A stretch of 64,000 bases of DNA from positions 62,001 to 126,000 of the forward strand of contig NZ_QYBB01000013.1 of NCBI RefSeq assembly GCF_004137685.1, read 5' to 3'. The notes under the pieces were generated by a model that saw only the letters and a program-made list of their open reading frames with translations, had not been told where the DNA came from and made no database searches. Both the position numbers and the translations under genes were made by a program. Source of the stretch: Lichenibacterium minor (GTDB lineage: Bacteria > Pseudomonadota > Alphaproteobacteria > Rhizobiales > Beijerinckiaceae). Shown one piece after another: positions 44,167 to 52,933 of this stretch (its first letter is position 1; the number at the start of each line of letters is the position of its first letter).

Positions 44167-45111
44167 TCAATGCGGGCCGCGAAAGGACGCGAGCAGGTGC
44201 GCCGGCGCCCGGTCGAGGAGGTCGCGCCCGGCAGCCTGCCCGACCCTGTCGGCGATGGCGTCCGGACCGTCCGTCACGGTTTCGGCCGATTCGGAGCCGT
44301 CCGCCGCGAGCACCTGCCCGCGGAACAGGACGTGCCCGCCCTCGACACGGGCGTGTCCCGCGATCGGCGTGCGGCAGGAGCCGTCCATCACGGCGAGGAA
44401 CGCCCGCTCGCAGCTCAGCGCCAGCCCGGTGTCGCGGTCGAGGATCGGCGCGAGGGCGTCGGCCGTGGCGGCGTCGCCGCGTCGCGCCGTGATGGCGATC
44501 GCGCCCTGCCCCACGGCCGGCAGGAAGTCGTGCAGGGCGAGATGCTCGGTGACGCGCTCGGTCAGGCCGAGGCGCTTCAGCCCCGCCATGGCGAGGATCG
44601 TGGCGTGGTATTCCCCGGCGTCGACCTTGCGAAGCCGCGTCTGCACGTTGCCGCGCAGCAGCCGCACGTCGAGGTCGGGGCGCAGCCGGCGGATCTGCGC
44701 CTGGCGCCGCAGCGATGCCGATCCCACGACGGCGGCGCGCGGCAGGTCGGCGATCGTGCCCCCATCGCGTGCGATGAAGGCGTCGCGCACGTCCTCGCGC
44801 GGCAGGAAGCCCGACAGGTCCACGCCGTCGGGCAGCGCGGTCGGCAGGTCCTTGGCCGAATGCACGGCGAAGTGGATCCCGCCCGCCAGCAACGCGACGT
44901 CCAGCTCCTTGGTGAACAGCCCCTTGCCGCCGGCCTCCGACAGGGCCCGGTCCTGGATGGCATCGCCCGTGGTGGCGATCACCACAATCTCGACGCGGTC
45001 CTCCGGCCAGCCGTGGGCGGCGCAAAGGCGGGCCCGCGCCTCGTGGGCCTGGGCGAGCGCCAAGGGGCTGCCCCGTGTGCCCAGCCTGAGCACGATCCCG
45101 TCGCCCGCCAT
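44167..45111 (-). CDS. hemC: Porphobilinogen deaminase (hydroxymethylbilane synthase)
   Basis: A 314-aa enzyme joining four porphobilinogens into hydroxymethylbilane for haem and cobalamin. Features: LGTRGSPLALAQAHEARARL at the start, KGLFTKELDVALL, HSAKDLPTALPDG (catalytic Asp), RRQAQIRRLRPDLDVRLLRG with GNVQTRL, and the dipyrromethane-anchoring Cys in DGSCRTPIAGHA. The start is set at ATG 45111 (MAGDGIVLRLGTRG), since the 11 residues from the upstream ATG at 45144 are not family-like. It is followed by hemD; tsaD, the usual rhizobial partner, is not visible upstream. Confidence 0.96.
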   Translation of the reverse strand: MAGDGIVLRLGTRGSPLALAQAHEARARLCAAHGWPEDRVEIVVIATTGDAIQDRALSEAGGKGLFTKELDVALLAGGIHFAVHSAKDLPTALPDGVDLSGFLPREDVRDAFIARDGGTIADLPRAAVVGSASLRRQAQIRRLRPDLDVRLLRGNVQTRLRKVDAGEYHATILAMAGLKRLGLTERVTEHLALHDFLPAVGQGAIAITARRGDAATADALAPILDRDTGLALSCERAFLAVMDGSCRTPIAGHARVEGGHVLFRGQVLAADGSESAETVTDGPDAIADRVGQAAGRDLLDRAPAHLLASFRGPH

Positions 45112-45205
45112 GCCGTCTTCGCTTCCGTGCCGATCCCCGGGCACCCCTTATAGGCAGGCGAAGGCCCCCGCGGAAGCCGGGGCGCGCGGGTCCTGCCCGG
45201 GGACG

Positions 45206-46108
45206 CTAGCGAGGCCCGACGGCCGGCGCCGCGTCGCAACGCGTCGCGAAGGCGGCGATGCGCGCCAGCGTGGCGGGGTCGTGCAGCAGCGGGGCGTGCC
45301 CCTGCCCCGGAACGGTCAGGAGCGCGCAATCCGGGTGGCGGCGCGCCATCTCGGCGACGGTTTCGGTCGACAGCAGGTCCGTGGTTTCGCCGCGCACGAC
45401 CAGGACGGGAACGCCCGACAGGCCCTCGAACTGCGGCCACAGCGTCGGCATGGGCTTCGCCGGATCGAGCGCGCGCAGGCTTTCGACGAGCGCGGGATCG
45501 TAGCGGCCCCGGAAAACGCCGTCCCGCTCGGCATAGGTGCTGCGGGCGAAGTACAGCCAGTCGTCCTCGTCGAGGCCGGGGAACTGCGAGCCGGCGTAGC
45601 CCTTCACGGTGCGGACCGCGTCGTCCCAGTCCTTCGGCGCGGGCAGCCGGCCGACGTAGCCGCGGATGCGGTCGAGGCCCGCGGGCTCGAGCACCGGGCC
45701 GATGTCGTTGAGCACCGCGCCGCGGATCACCTCGGGCCGCACCGTCGACAGCACCATGGTGATCAGGCCGCCGCGCGACGTGCCCACGAAGACCGCCGCG
45801 TCGATCCCCGCGTCGGCCAGCACCGCCAGCACGTCGCCGGCCTCGACGGGCACGCTGTAGTGCGACGCGTCCGGATCGTGGTCGGACCCGCCGCGGCCGC
45901 GATAGTCGAGGCTCAGCACCCGCCGCCGCGGGCCCCCCGCGCCGCCTCCGGACAGGTGCGCGGCCAGCACCTCGAAATCCACGGCCGTGCGGGTCAGGCC
46001 GGGCAGGCAGACCACCGGCAGCGCCCCGGCCTCGCCGCGGCCCACGTCGCGGTAATGGAGACGCAGCCCGTCGGACGAGGTGGCGTATCGGTCGGCGGCG
46101 TCGGTCAT
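45206..46108 (-). CDS. Alpha/beta hydrolase
   Basis: A 300-aa serine hydrolase. The oxyanion-hole strand VVCLPGLTRTAVDFEVLA, the nucleophile elbow FVGTSRGGLITM (Ser in GTSRGG), and the late His in VPGQGHAPLLHDP complete the triad. It resembles the 3-oxoadipate lactonase/epoxide hydrolase-like esterases. Two starts are possible: 46108 (MTDAADRYATSSDGL, nearer to the usual start) and 46135 (MAEKASDRT), the latter only 12 bp from the slt stop. It probably shares the slt transcript. Substrate unknown. Confidence 0.88.
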   Translation of the reverse strand: MTDAADRYATSSDGLRLHYRDVGRGEAGALPVVCLPGLTRTAVDFEVLAAHLSGGGAGGPRRRVLSLDYRGRGGSDHDPDASHYSVPVEAGDVLAVLADAGIDAAVFVGTSRGGLITMVLSTVRPEVIRGAVLNDIGPVLEPAGLDRIRGYVGRLPAPKDWDDAVRTVKGYAGSQFPGLDEDDWLYFARSTYAERDGVFRGRYDPALVESLRALDPAKPMPTLWPQFEGLSGVPVLVVRGETTDLLSTETVAEMARRHPDCALLTVPGQGHAPLLHDPATLARIAAFATRCDAAPAVGPR

Positions 46109-46147
46109 GGTCCTGTCACTCGCCTTCTCTGCCATCGGGCGCCCGCG

Positions 46148-48460
46148 TCACGTGCCCTTGCGGATCGGCGGCGGCGGCTCGGCGCCGACGAGCAGCATCG
46201 TCGGCCGGCCCAGCTTGGCGCGGTACACCTGCAGGTTTTCCATCACGCGCTGAACGTAGTTGCGCGTTTCGGAATAGGGGATGCGCTCGATCCAGTCCAC
46301 GATGTCGATGCCGGGCCTGCGCGGGTCGCCGTAGGCGGCGATCCAGTCGTGCACGGCCCGGCCGCCCGCGTTGTAGGCCGCGAAGGTGAGGATGAAGGAA
46401 CCGCCCTGCTCGTCGAGCAGCGTGCCGAGATGGGCGGCCCCGAGCTGCGCGTTGAAGGCCGGGTCGCTCGACAGGCGGCCGTCGTCGTAGGCCACCCCGG
46501 CGCGGTTGGCGGTGGTGCGCGCCGTCGACGAGATCATCTGCATCAGCCCCTTCGCGCCGGCCGAGGACAGCGAGCGCTGGTCGAACTCGCTTTCCTGCCG
46601 GGCGATGGCATAGACCACCGCCAGGTCGGCCGACTTCGGCAGCGGGGCGAAGTTGGGGATGCCGAAGGTCGGGAAGGCCGCGTCGTCCGCCGCGAGCCCG
46701 CGCTGCGTCGCGGCCTTGCCGATCATCAGCGTGGCGCGGGCGTCGCGGTTGCGCTCGAGCACGTCGCCCAGCGCCCCCACCTGCGCATCCGACGGCTCGG
46801 CCTTGCCGATGTCGAGCGCCAGCGGCAGCGCGATGTCGCGCTCGCCGAGCGCGTAAAGGTAGTCGGCCACCCGCACGGCCTCGCTGCGGGCGTCCCCGGT
46901 GGCGGCGGGCGCCTCGTGCAGTTCCAGCGTGGTCTGCCCGAGCCGCGCCGCCGCGAGCTGGCCGTAGAAGGTGATGGAGTAGCGCGCCGCGTCGCCGTAG
47001 TGGCGCTGCGCCTCGTCGCCCTGCCCCAGCGCTTCCGCGGTGCGGCCCTGCCAATAGGCGGCGCGGCTCTTGGAGATCGGCGTTTCGGCGAGCCGCGCGA
47101 TCGTGTCGAACTGCGGCGCCGCCGCCTTCGGGTCCTGCAGGAAGCGCAGCGCGATCCAGCCGGCGTGGAACGCCGCCTCGATGCGCGACGCCGCCCCGGC
47201 CTCGCCGATGTCGGCGCAGAGCGCCAGGGCCTTCTTGGGATCGCCGAGGTCGAGCAGCTTGCGCAGCACGATGCGCCGCTCGGTCCACCATTCGTCGCCG
47301 TCGATCGCGCGCGCGTCGCGCGGCGCGGACAGGATCAGGTCGGCCGCTTCCTCGGCGTGGCCGAGCCGGCGCAGGCGTTGGGCGCGGGAGAAGATCGTCA
47401 GCGGGTCCGATTGCAGCGGCTTCGGCACCGCCGCCAGCGTCACCTCGGCGAGCGTCGAATTCGCCACCACGGCGGCCCGGGCCTTGGCCAGCGCCACAAC
47501 GTCCGGCCCGGCCAGCGCGGCCTCCTTCAGGCCGGCGGCGATCTTCTCCTTGTACAGGAAGCGCTCGGCCCGCACCCGGTGATCTTCGCGGTCGATCACG
47601 TCGGCGAAATCGTGGGCGAGCGTCCCTTCCTGCCAGGGCGACAGGTCGTCGTCGCGCCACAGCCCGTGGGCCAGGCGCGCCGCCGCGTCGGCGTGGCCGA
47701 GGGCGCGCTCGGCGCCGGCGAGCGCCAAGCGTCCCGCCACGGTCTTGGGCGGCACGGCGCCGAGGCGAGCCTCGATGAGCGCCGGGTCCCGCGTCGCCGC
47801 GACGGCTTCTTCGGCGCGGCGCCCGACCCAGCCCAGCGCGGGCCAATCGGGGTGGGCCTGCCCGAAGGCGTCGAGGCGCGCGAGGCCGACGAGATGCGAG
47901 TCGAGCCGGATCGCGGTCCATTCCGCGGTCAGCCGGGCCACGGGGTTGGTCAGGCCGCGCGCCGCCGCATCGCCGCCCGCGAGGTCGTTGCGGCGGTAGG
48001 CGCCGATCGCCTGGCGGAGGAGCGAAGCGTCCGGATCGTGGTCGGCGACGGTTGGTCCCAGGGGGGCGCCGTTCTCCGTCGGCGTGCCGGGCTGGGACGG
48101 GCCGGCCGAGGGGCCCGGGGTCGCGAGCCCGATCGGCGACCCGTGCGCCGCGATGGTGAGCACCTTGCCGGCACCGTCCGCCCCCGCCATGGCGTCGGCG
48201 AGGGTCCGCACGGCGTCGGGGCCGAGGGATTCCGCGCGCAACGTCGATTTGGCGGGGCCCGACGCGACGCGGATCTCGGGCCGGCGCGCCGCGAGGTCGA
48301 GCACCGCGGCGGGCGCGACGCGCTGGGCGGAGCGGTCCGCATGGGCGAACCAGCGCCGCGGCGCGGATTCGGCCGCGTGCCGCACCGACGGGACCGCCAG
48401 GGCGGCGCAGGCCAACCCCGTGCCGGCCATCAACGCGGTTCGCAGACCTTTGAACGCCAT
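46148..48460 (-). CDS. Soluble lytic murein transglycosylase (Slt70-like)
   Basis: A 770-aa exported muramidase that cuts glycan strands to 1,6-anhydro ends. A signal or anchor helix lies near residues 8-25 (ALMAGTGLACAALAV). A long superhelical all-alpha domain (about 100-590, many A-rich repeats) forms the ring. The C-terminal catalytic domain has Glu in YAIARQESEFDQRSL, then SSAGAKGLMQMISSTART and the FAAYNAGGRAVHDWI loop. The start is ATG at 48460; a second ATG at 48496 is less likely. It is divergent from dapA across a 295-bp gap. Confidence 0.93.
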   Translation of the reverse strand: MAFKGLRTALMAGTGLACAALAVPSVRHAAESAPRRWFAHADRSAQRVAPAAVLDLAARRPEIRVASGPAKSTLRAESLGPDAVRTLADAMAGADGAGKVLTIAAHGSPIGLATPGPSAGPSQPGTPTENGAPLGPTVADHDPDASLLRQAIGAYRRNDLAGGDAAARGLTNPVARLTAEWTAIRLDSHLVGLARLDAFGQAHPDWPALGWVGRRAEEAVAATRDPALIEARLGAVPPKTVAGRLALAGAERALGHADAAARLAHGLWRDDDLSPWQEGTLAHDFADVIDREDHRVRAERFLYKEKIAAGLKEAALAGPDVVALAKARAAVVANSTLAEVTLAAVPKPLQSDPLTIFSRAQRLRRLGHAEEAADLILSAPRDARAIDGDEWWTERRIVLRKLLDLGDPKKALALCADIGEAGAASRIEAAFHAGWIALRFLQDPKAAAPQFDTIARLAETPISKSRAAYWQGRTAEALGQGDEAQRHYGDAARYSITFYGQLAAARLGQTTLELHEAPAATGDARSEAVRVADYLYALGERDIALPLALDIGKAEPSDAQVGALGDVLERNRDARATLMIGKAATQRGLAADDAAFPTFGIPNFAPLPKSADLAVVYAIARQESEFDQRSLSSAGAKGLMQMISSTARTTANRAGVAYDDGRLSSDPAFNAQLGAAHLGTLLDEQGGSFILTFAAYNAGGRAVHDWIAAYGDPRRPGIDIVDWIERIPYSETRNYVQRVMENLQVYRAKLGRPTMLLVGAEPPPPIRKGT

Positions 48461-48755
48461 GCACTCACCAGGGTGACGGGATGTGATCGCTGTCATGCCG
48501 CCGATGCTGCACGCGCGGGCTTTACGAAAACTAAACCATGCGGGGGCGCCGACCCCCGATGTGACGATCCGGTAAAAGTCTTTTCACGCCCTGCCGGGCG
48601 CGCTAGACCGGGCCGCGCTTCACCAGCCACCGAAATGCGGCGTGCATGGGGCTGGCGGTCCGACCCGGTCGGGCGGACCATCGGGGCGGTGCCGTCGGCT
48701 TCGGGCCGGTGCACGAGGCGCGGGCCCGTCCAGGGCCGTTTTTGCGGGACACGTC
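48461..48755. promoter_or_regulatory. Divergent region between slt and dapA
   Basis: A 295-bp gap that must hold promoters for both genes. On the plus strand a short AT-rich run, GTAAAAGTCTTTTCACG near 48573, contains the imperfect palindrome AAAAGTCTTTT, the only AT-rich element. No clear -35/-10 pair or known riboswitch fold (for example the lysine type) was recognised. Confidence 0.3.
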
Positions 48756-49646
48756 ATGGCTGCGACATTCAAGGGATCGGCTCCGGCGCTCGTCACGCCC
48801 TTCAAGGACGGGGCCTTCGACGAGGCCGCGTTCCGGGCTCTCGTCGATTGGCAGATCGGCCAGGGCTCCCACGCCCTCGTGCCCTGCGGCACCACGGGCG
48901 AAAGCCCGACGCTCAGCCACGACGAGCACATGCACGTCGTCGAGGTGTGCGTCCGCGAAACGCGCGGCCGCGTGCCGGTGATCGCCGGCGCGGGCTCCAA
49001 CAACACGGTGGAAGCCATCGCGCTGGCCCGCCACGCCGAGAAGGCCGGCGCCGACGCCGTGCTGGTGGTGACGCCCTACTACAACAGGCCGAGCCAGGAG
49101 GGCCTGTACCGCCACTTCGCCGCGGTCAACGACGCGATCGGCATCCCGATCATCATCTACAACATCCCGCCCCGCTCCGTGGTCGACATGTCGGTCGAAA
49201 CCATGCAGCGCCTCTACGCGCTGAAGAACATCGTCGGCGTGAAGGACGCGACGGGCAACCTCGCGCGGGTGTCGACCCAGCGCCACGCCCTGGGGCCGGA
49301 TTTCATCCAGCTGTCGGGCGAGGACATGACGGCCCTGGCCTACCTGGCGGCGGGCGGCCACGGCTGCATCTCGGTCAGCGCCAACGTGGCGCCGAAGCTC
49401 TGCGCGCAGCTCCAGGAGGCGGCCCTCGCGGGCGACTTCCGCACCGCGCTGGAGCTGCAGGACCGGCTCGTCCCGCTCCACGCCGCGATGTTCGCCGAGC
49501 CGAGCCCGGCCTGCCCGAAATACGCCTTGTCGACGATGGGCCTGATGCGCGACGAACTGCGCCTGCCGCTGGTGCCGGCCACCCCGGCGGCGCGCGCCCT
49601 GATGGACGCCGCCATGGCGCATGCGGGCGTCGCCACCCATCTGTGA
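48756..49646 (+). CDS. dapA: 4-hydroxy-tetrahydrodipicolinate synthase
   Basis: A 296-aa TIM-barrel aldolase condensing pyruvate with aspartate semialdehyde, the first committed step to DAP and lysine. Schiff-base Lys-163 lies in GVKDATGN; Thr pair in [11 protein letters not shown]; catalytic Tyr-135 and the Arg in [26 protein letters not shown]. The start is ATG at 48756 ([16 protein letters not shown]). The longer open frame upstream is untypical. It sits 39 bp before smpB, a common alphaproteobacterial pair. Confidence 0.97.
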   Translation: MAATFKGSAPALVTPFKDGAFDEAAFRALVDWQIGQGSHALVPCGTTGESPTLSHDEHMHVVEVCVRETRGRVPVIAGAGSNNTVEAIALARHAEKAGADAVLVVTPYYNRPSQEGLYRHFAAVNDAIGIPIIIYNIPPRSVVDMSVETMQRLYALKNIVGVKDATGNLARVSTQRHALGPDFIQLSGEDMTALAYLAAGGHGCISVSANVAPKLCAQLQEAALAGDFRTALELQDRLVPLHAAMFAEPSPACPKYALSTMGLMRDELRLPLVPATPAARALMDAAMAHAGVATHL

Positions 49647-49685
49647 CGGTCAAGCCAGCTGCATCGAGTGGGAACGGGTCCGACT

Positions 49686-50165
49686 TTGTCCAAGGACGAT
49701 AGCAACTTCAAGGTCGTGTCCGACAACCGCCGGGCCCGCTACAACTACGAGATCGGCGACGTCTACGAGGCCGGCCTCGTGCTGACCGGCACCGAGGTGA
49801 AGAGCCTGCGCTCCGGCAAGGCGACGATCGCGGAATCCTACGCCTCGGCCGAGAAGGGCGAGCTGTTCCTGATCAACGCCACGATCCCGGAATACGGCCA
49901 CGGCAACCGGTTCAACCACGAGCCGAAGCGCCCCCGCAAGATCCTGATGAAGGCCCGCGAGATCGCGCGCCTGACGCAGGGCGTCGAGCGCGAAGGCATG
50001 ACGCTGGTGCCGCTGAAGGTGTACTTCAACGACAAGGGCCGGGCGAAGCTGACCCTGGCGATCGGCCGCGGCAAGAAGCTCCACGACAAGCGCGCCACCG
50101 AGAAGGAGCGCGACTGGAACCGCGAAAAGTCGCGCGTGCTGCGCAACAAGGGCGGGGATTGGTAG
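49686..50165 (+). CDS. smpB: SsrA-binding protein SmpB
   Basis: A 159-aa partner of tmRNA in rescuing stalled ribosomes. Family sequence is complete: [75 protein letters not shown], and the basic tail [18 protein letters not shown]. The start is doubtful: TTG at 49686 ([11 protein letters not shown]) matches the family length, while GTG at 49668 would add six residues. No ATG is available. The tmRNA gene itself is not downstream within the window. Confidence 0.95.
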   Translation: MSKDDSNFKVVSDNRRARYNYEIGDVYEAGLVLTGTEVKSLRSGKATIAESYASAEKGELFLINATIPEYGHGNRFNHEPKRPRKILMKAREIARLTQGVEREGMTLVPLKVYFNDKGRAKLTLAIGRGKKLHDKRATEKERDWNREKSRVLRNKGGDW

Positions 50166-50292
50166 GGCATTCAGCAGATCGGGCCGGGGTGGCGCACACA
50201 AGCCCGCCCGGCGCCCGAGAGCAGCCGCCATATGCATCTTCAAGGGATTCGGCGGACGGCACATCGGGGCCGACGGCCCGCACCGGCCGCAT

Positions 50293-50709
50293 TCAAAGCC
50301 ACGACCGGAGAACAACCTCTCCGCGCATGTTGATGCCTGTAGGCCGCCAATCGCGAGACCGGTAAAACTCTTCGGCCCTGGTGCCGATGCCCGTCGAGAG
50401 AAAGGCCTGCCTGTGTACGGCGTCCCTTAGGCGGGTCATGGCGGCATCGAGGAGCGCCGTCCCATGGCCTCGCCCTTGAGCTCCGTCGATCACGAACAAG
50501 GCCCAGATGTAGCCCGTCCGGTCGTCGGCACACACAAAGCCTTGAACCTCAACCTCATCTTCGGACACGAGGAAGACAGCTTCGTCCATGTACCACGTCA
50601 CTTCCGCATCGGAAGCGCGGCCCGGGTCGAGGAGGCGGTTCTCCGCCGTCCCGTGCCGCACCTGCCGGATGCGGGGCAGGTCGGCTCGCAGCGCGGGGCG
50701 CAGTCTCAT
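50293..50709 (-). CDS. GNAT-family N-acetyltransferase
   Basis: A 138-aa acetyl-CoA-dependent transferase. It has the GNAT beta-alpha core: a receptor strand MRLRPALRADLPRIRQVRHG, the central strand GYIWALFVIDGAQGRGHGTA (pyrophosphate-binding Q-x-x-G-x-G/A as GAQGRGHGTAL) and the C-terminal FLSTGIGTRAEEFYRSRDWR with the Tyr donor. The start is put at ATG 50709, which has GAGG at good spacing; ATG 50721 is four codons upstream. Substrate unknown. It is a single gene convergent with smpB. Confidence 0.85.
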   Translation of the reverse strand: MRLRPALRADLPRIRQVRHGTAENRLLDPGRASDAEVTWYMDEAVFLVSEDEVEVQGFVCADDRTGYIWALFVIDGAQGRGHGTALLDAAMTRLRDAVHRQAFLSTGIGTRAEEFYRSRDWRPTGINMRGEVVLRSWL

Positions 50710-50801
50710 GCTGAACCTCATGAGTCATCGAACCGAAGGTGTCTCGGTGTGGGCACCTGCGCGGTCACGTCAGGCCGCGGCCGCAAACGCGTGATCTCTC
50801 G

Positions 50802-51485
50802 CTACTGACCCAGGAAGTCCTTCACATCGGCGAAGACGGCCCGGAACATCTCCGTCGTCAGCACGCCCGTGTTCGTGTTGTACCGGGAACAATGGTAGCT
50901 GTCGAAGAGCCTCAGCGCGCGACCGCCGTGCGCCAGGTCGTGGCTGCGCCGGTGCCCGAACGGCACGGCCGACAACTTCGCGCCGAGCGCCCGGACGGTG
51001 CTCTCATGCGCGATCCGCCCCAGCGCCAGCACGGCGCGCAGCTCCGGCAGCTCCGCCATGCGCTGGACCAGGAAGGACCGGCAGGTGGCGATCTCGGCCG
51101 GCAGCGGCTTGTTGGCCGGCGGCACGCAGCGCACGGCGTTGGTCACCATGCAGTCGACCAGCGTGAGGCCGTCGTCGGGCCGCTCCTCGTAGCGCCCCGC
51201 GGCGAAGCCGGCGAGCTCGAGCGTCTCGTAGAGCAGGTCCCCCGCCCAATCGCCCGTGAAGGGGCGCCCCGAATGGTTGGCGCCGTCGCGGCCGGGCGCC
51301 AGACCGACGACCAGCAGCCGGGCGCTCGCGGGCCCGAAGGAGCGCACCGGGGCATTGTAGCCTTCGGGGTCGCGAACCCGGCACGCCGCGCGGAAGTCGA
51401 CGAGGCGCGGGCAGAGCGGGCAGTCGGGCGGCGCTTCCGCGGGCCCGACGGGGACGACCCGGGCCGCCGTGACGCCGAAGGTCAC
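50802..51485 (-). CDS. Type 5 (UDGb) uracil-DNA glycosylase
   Basis: A 227-aa Fe-S uracil-DNA glycosylase removing uracil, hypoxanthine and related bases. Cluster cysteines are in PPDCPLCPRL and RCVPPANKPLPAEIATC. Motif A is VVGLAPGRDGANHSGRPFTG and motif B DSYHCSRYNTNTG, both typical of family 5 (UDGb) rather than family 4. It starts at GTG 51485, overlapping the stop of the NYN gene by 4 bp (GTGA), so the two are co-translated. No UDG-linked nuclease is adjacent. Confidence 0.88.
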   Translation of the reverse strand: MTFGVTAARVVPVGPAEAPPDCPLCPRLVDFRAACRVRDPEGYNAPVRSFGPASARLLVVGLAPGRDGANHSGRPFTGDWAGDLLYETLELAGFAAGRYEERPDDGLTLVDCMVTNAVRCVPPANKPLPAEIATCRSFLVQRMAELPELRAVLALGRIAHESTVRALGAKLSAVPFGHRRSHDLAHGGRALRLFDSYHCSRYNTNTGVLTTEMFRAVFADVKDFLGQ

Positions 51486-52093
51486 GGCTCGGCGCCGCCG
51501 TCGTCCGGGGCCGGGACGTATTCGCGCGCGATCGGACGGCGCTCGATCCGCGGCGCGCGCTCCGGGCGCTCGCCGTCGCGGCCGATGCGCGCGATGAGGT
51601 GGACGAGGTCGACGAATTCGTCGGCCTGGCGGCGGAGCTCGTCGGCCACCATGGGCGGCTGGGTCGTCACGGTGGACACGACCGAAACGCGGACGCCCTT
51701 GCGCTGAACGGCCTCGACGAGGGACCGGAAGTCGCCGTCGCCCGAGAACAGCACCATGTGGTCGAGGTGTTCGGCCATCTCCATGGCGTCGACCGCCAGC
51801 TCGATGTCCATGTTGCCCTTGACCTTGCGGCGGCCCATCGAGTCCACGAACTCCTTCGTGGGCTTGGTGACGACCGCGTAGCCGTTGTAGTCGAGCCAAT
51901 CGATCAACGGCCTGATCGACGAATATTCCTGGTCCTCGACCAGCGCCGTATAATAGAACGCGCGAATCAGGCGACCCTTGCTCTGGAACTCACGCAACAA
52001 CTTCTTGTAATCGATGTCGAAACCGAGGGTCTTCGCGGTCGCGTAAAGGTTGGCGCCGTCGATGAAGAGGGCGGTGCGTTCTTGCTCGGCCAT
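51482..52093 (-). CDS. NYN/LabA-type PIN-like domain protein
   Basis: A 203-aa protein of the DUF88/LabA group, metal-dependent RNase-like PIN folds. The acidic set is in place: Asp in TALFIDGANLYATAK, Asp in VKGNMDIELAVDAM, and Asp pair in LFSGDGDFRSLVEAV. The C-terminal tail (about 160-203) is Arg/Pro-rich and probably disordered. The start is ATG at 52093 (MAEQERTALFID). It overlaps the UDGb gene. In Rhizobiales such proteins are widespread, and the RNA or other target is unknown. Confidence 0.88.
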   Translation of the reverse strand: MAEQERTALFIDGANLYATAKTLGFDIDYKKLLREFQSKGRLIRAFYYTALVEDQEYSSIRPLIDWLDYNGYAVVTKPTKEFVDSMGRRKVKGNMDIELAVDAMEMAEHLDHMVLFSGDGDFRSLVEAVQRKGVRVSVVSTVTTQPPMVADELRRQADEFVDLVHLIARIGRDGERPERAPRIERRPIAREYVPAPDDGGAEP

Positions 52094-52451
52094 ACGGGTT
52101 GTGCTCTTCGGATCAATGTCGGGGATCTGTCGCGGCGACGCGCCGACCGACGACGCCCCCATCGTCGGCTCGGGTTCGGACGGCGCACCGCTGGCCGTCG
52201 CCCGGCGATGGCGCCAGGAGGCGTTTATAGCGCCGGGCTTCGGCGCGTCCATCACCGCACACGCGCCCGCAATGGGTGTTTTTTCCGACGCCGCCGTGTC
52301 GGCGCCGCCTTGTTTCCACCCTCCGGGCGCGGGCTGCGCCGGTTAAACGTCCCCCGTCAAGCGGAAATTGGCGCTCCGGGCTTGCGCGGCGCGCCCCCGC
52401 GGGCTACCGCAGCGTGAAACCTCCCTGAGCCCTCTCGAAAAGGACACCGCC
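52094..52451. promoter_or_regulatory. 358-bp divergent region between NYN gene and rpoZ
   Basis: No gene was seen here. It must carry both promoters. For rpoZ a candidate is CTTGCG (52381-52386), 17 bp, CTACCG (52404-52409). For the NYN gene the minus strand has a CTATAA -10 (52230-52225) with no good -35. The centre (52130-52200) is plain GC-rich sequence without palindromes I could see. Confidence 0.35.
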
Positions 52452-52853
52452 ATGGCGCGCGTCACCGTGGAAGACTGCATCGACAAGGTCGAGAACCGCT
52501 TCGATCTCGTCCTGCTGGCCAGCCACCGGGCCCGGCTGATCTCGTCGGGCGCACCCATCACGATCGACCGCGACAACGACAAGAACCCCGTCGTCGCCCT
52601 TCGCGAGATCGCCGACGAGCGCTTCGCCCCCGAGGACATGCGCGAGGACCTGATCCACTCGCTGCAGAAGCACGTCGAGGTCGACGAGCCCGAGCCCGAG
52701 GCGGTGCCCGCCATGACGCCCTCGGCGTCCAAGAACCTCGCCGACCCCGAGGCCAGCCCCGACATCCAGTTCGACCGCATGACCGAGGAAGACCTGCTGC
52801 GCGGCCTCGAAGGCCTCGTGCCCCCGGTCGAGACGGAAGAAGAGGGCGAGTAG
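52452..52853 (+). CDS. rpoZ: RNA polymerase omega subunit
   Basis: A 133-aa omega subunit that stabilises the beta' subunit. The conserved N-terminus is [20 protein letters not shown], followed by [20 protein letters not shown] and [12 protein letters not shown]. The MAR motif at the start is part of ppGpp site 1 on proteobacterial RNA polymerase. The C-terminal tail (about 70-133) is acidic and variable, normal for alphaproteobacteria. The start is ATG at 52452. It is directly followed by rsh, the ppGpp enzyme, 80 bp away, the usual alphaproteobacterial order. Confidence 0.97.
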   Translation: MARVTVEDCIDKVENRFDLVLLASHRARLISSGAPITIDRDNDKNPVVALREIADERFAPEDMREDLIHSLQKHVEVDEPEPEAVPAMTPSASKNLADPEASPDIQFDRMTEEDLLRGLEGLVPPVETEEEGE

Positions 52854-52933
52854 GCCCGCATCGGCCGGGACTTCGGCGCGGCACCCGCCCGCGCCGCCTT
52901 GCCCCCGCGACCGCGGCGGCCGATATTGGGTGG

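Noticed and set aside
44255..49702. An open frame of about 1,815 codons on the plus strand
   Set aside because: It lies antisense to hemC, the hydrolase and slt and out of frame with dapA; it is Arg/Pro/Ala-rich low-complexity sequence caused by high GC in third positions, with no domain.
50166..50292. tmRNA (ssrA) expected after smpB
   Set aside because: The 127-bp gap has no tRNA-like ends or tag reading frame; ssrA is probably elsewhere.
51482..51485. NYN plus UDG read as an anti-phage defence pair
   Set aside because: Both are ordinary chromosomal families in Rhizobiales and no defence, restriction or mobile gene lies nearby.
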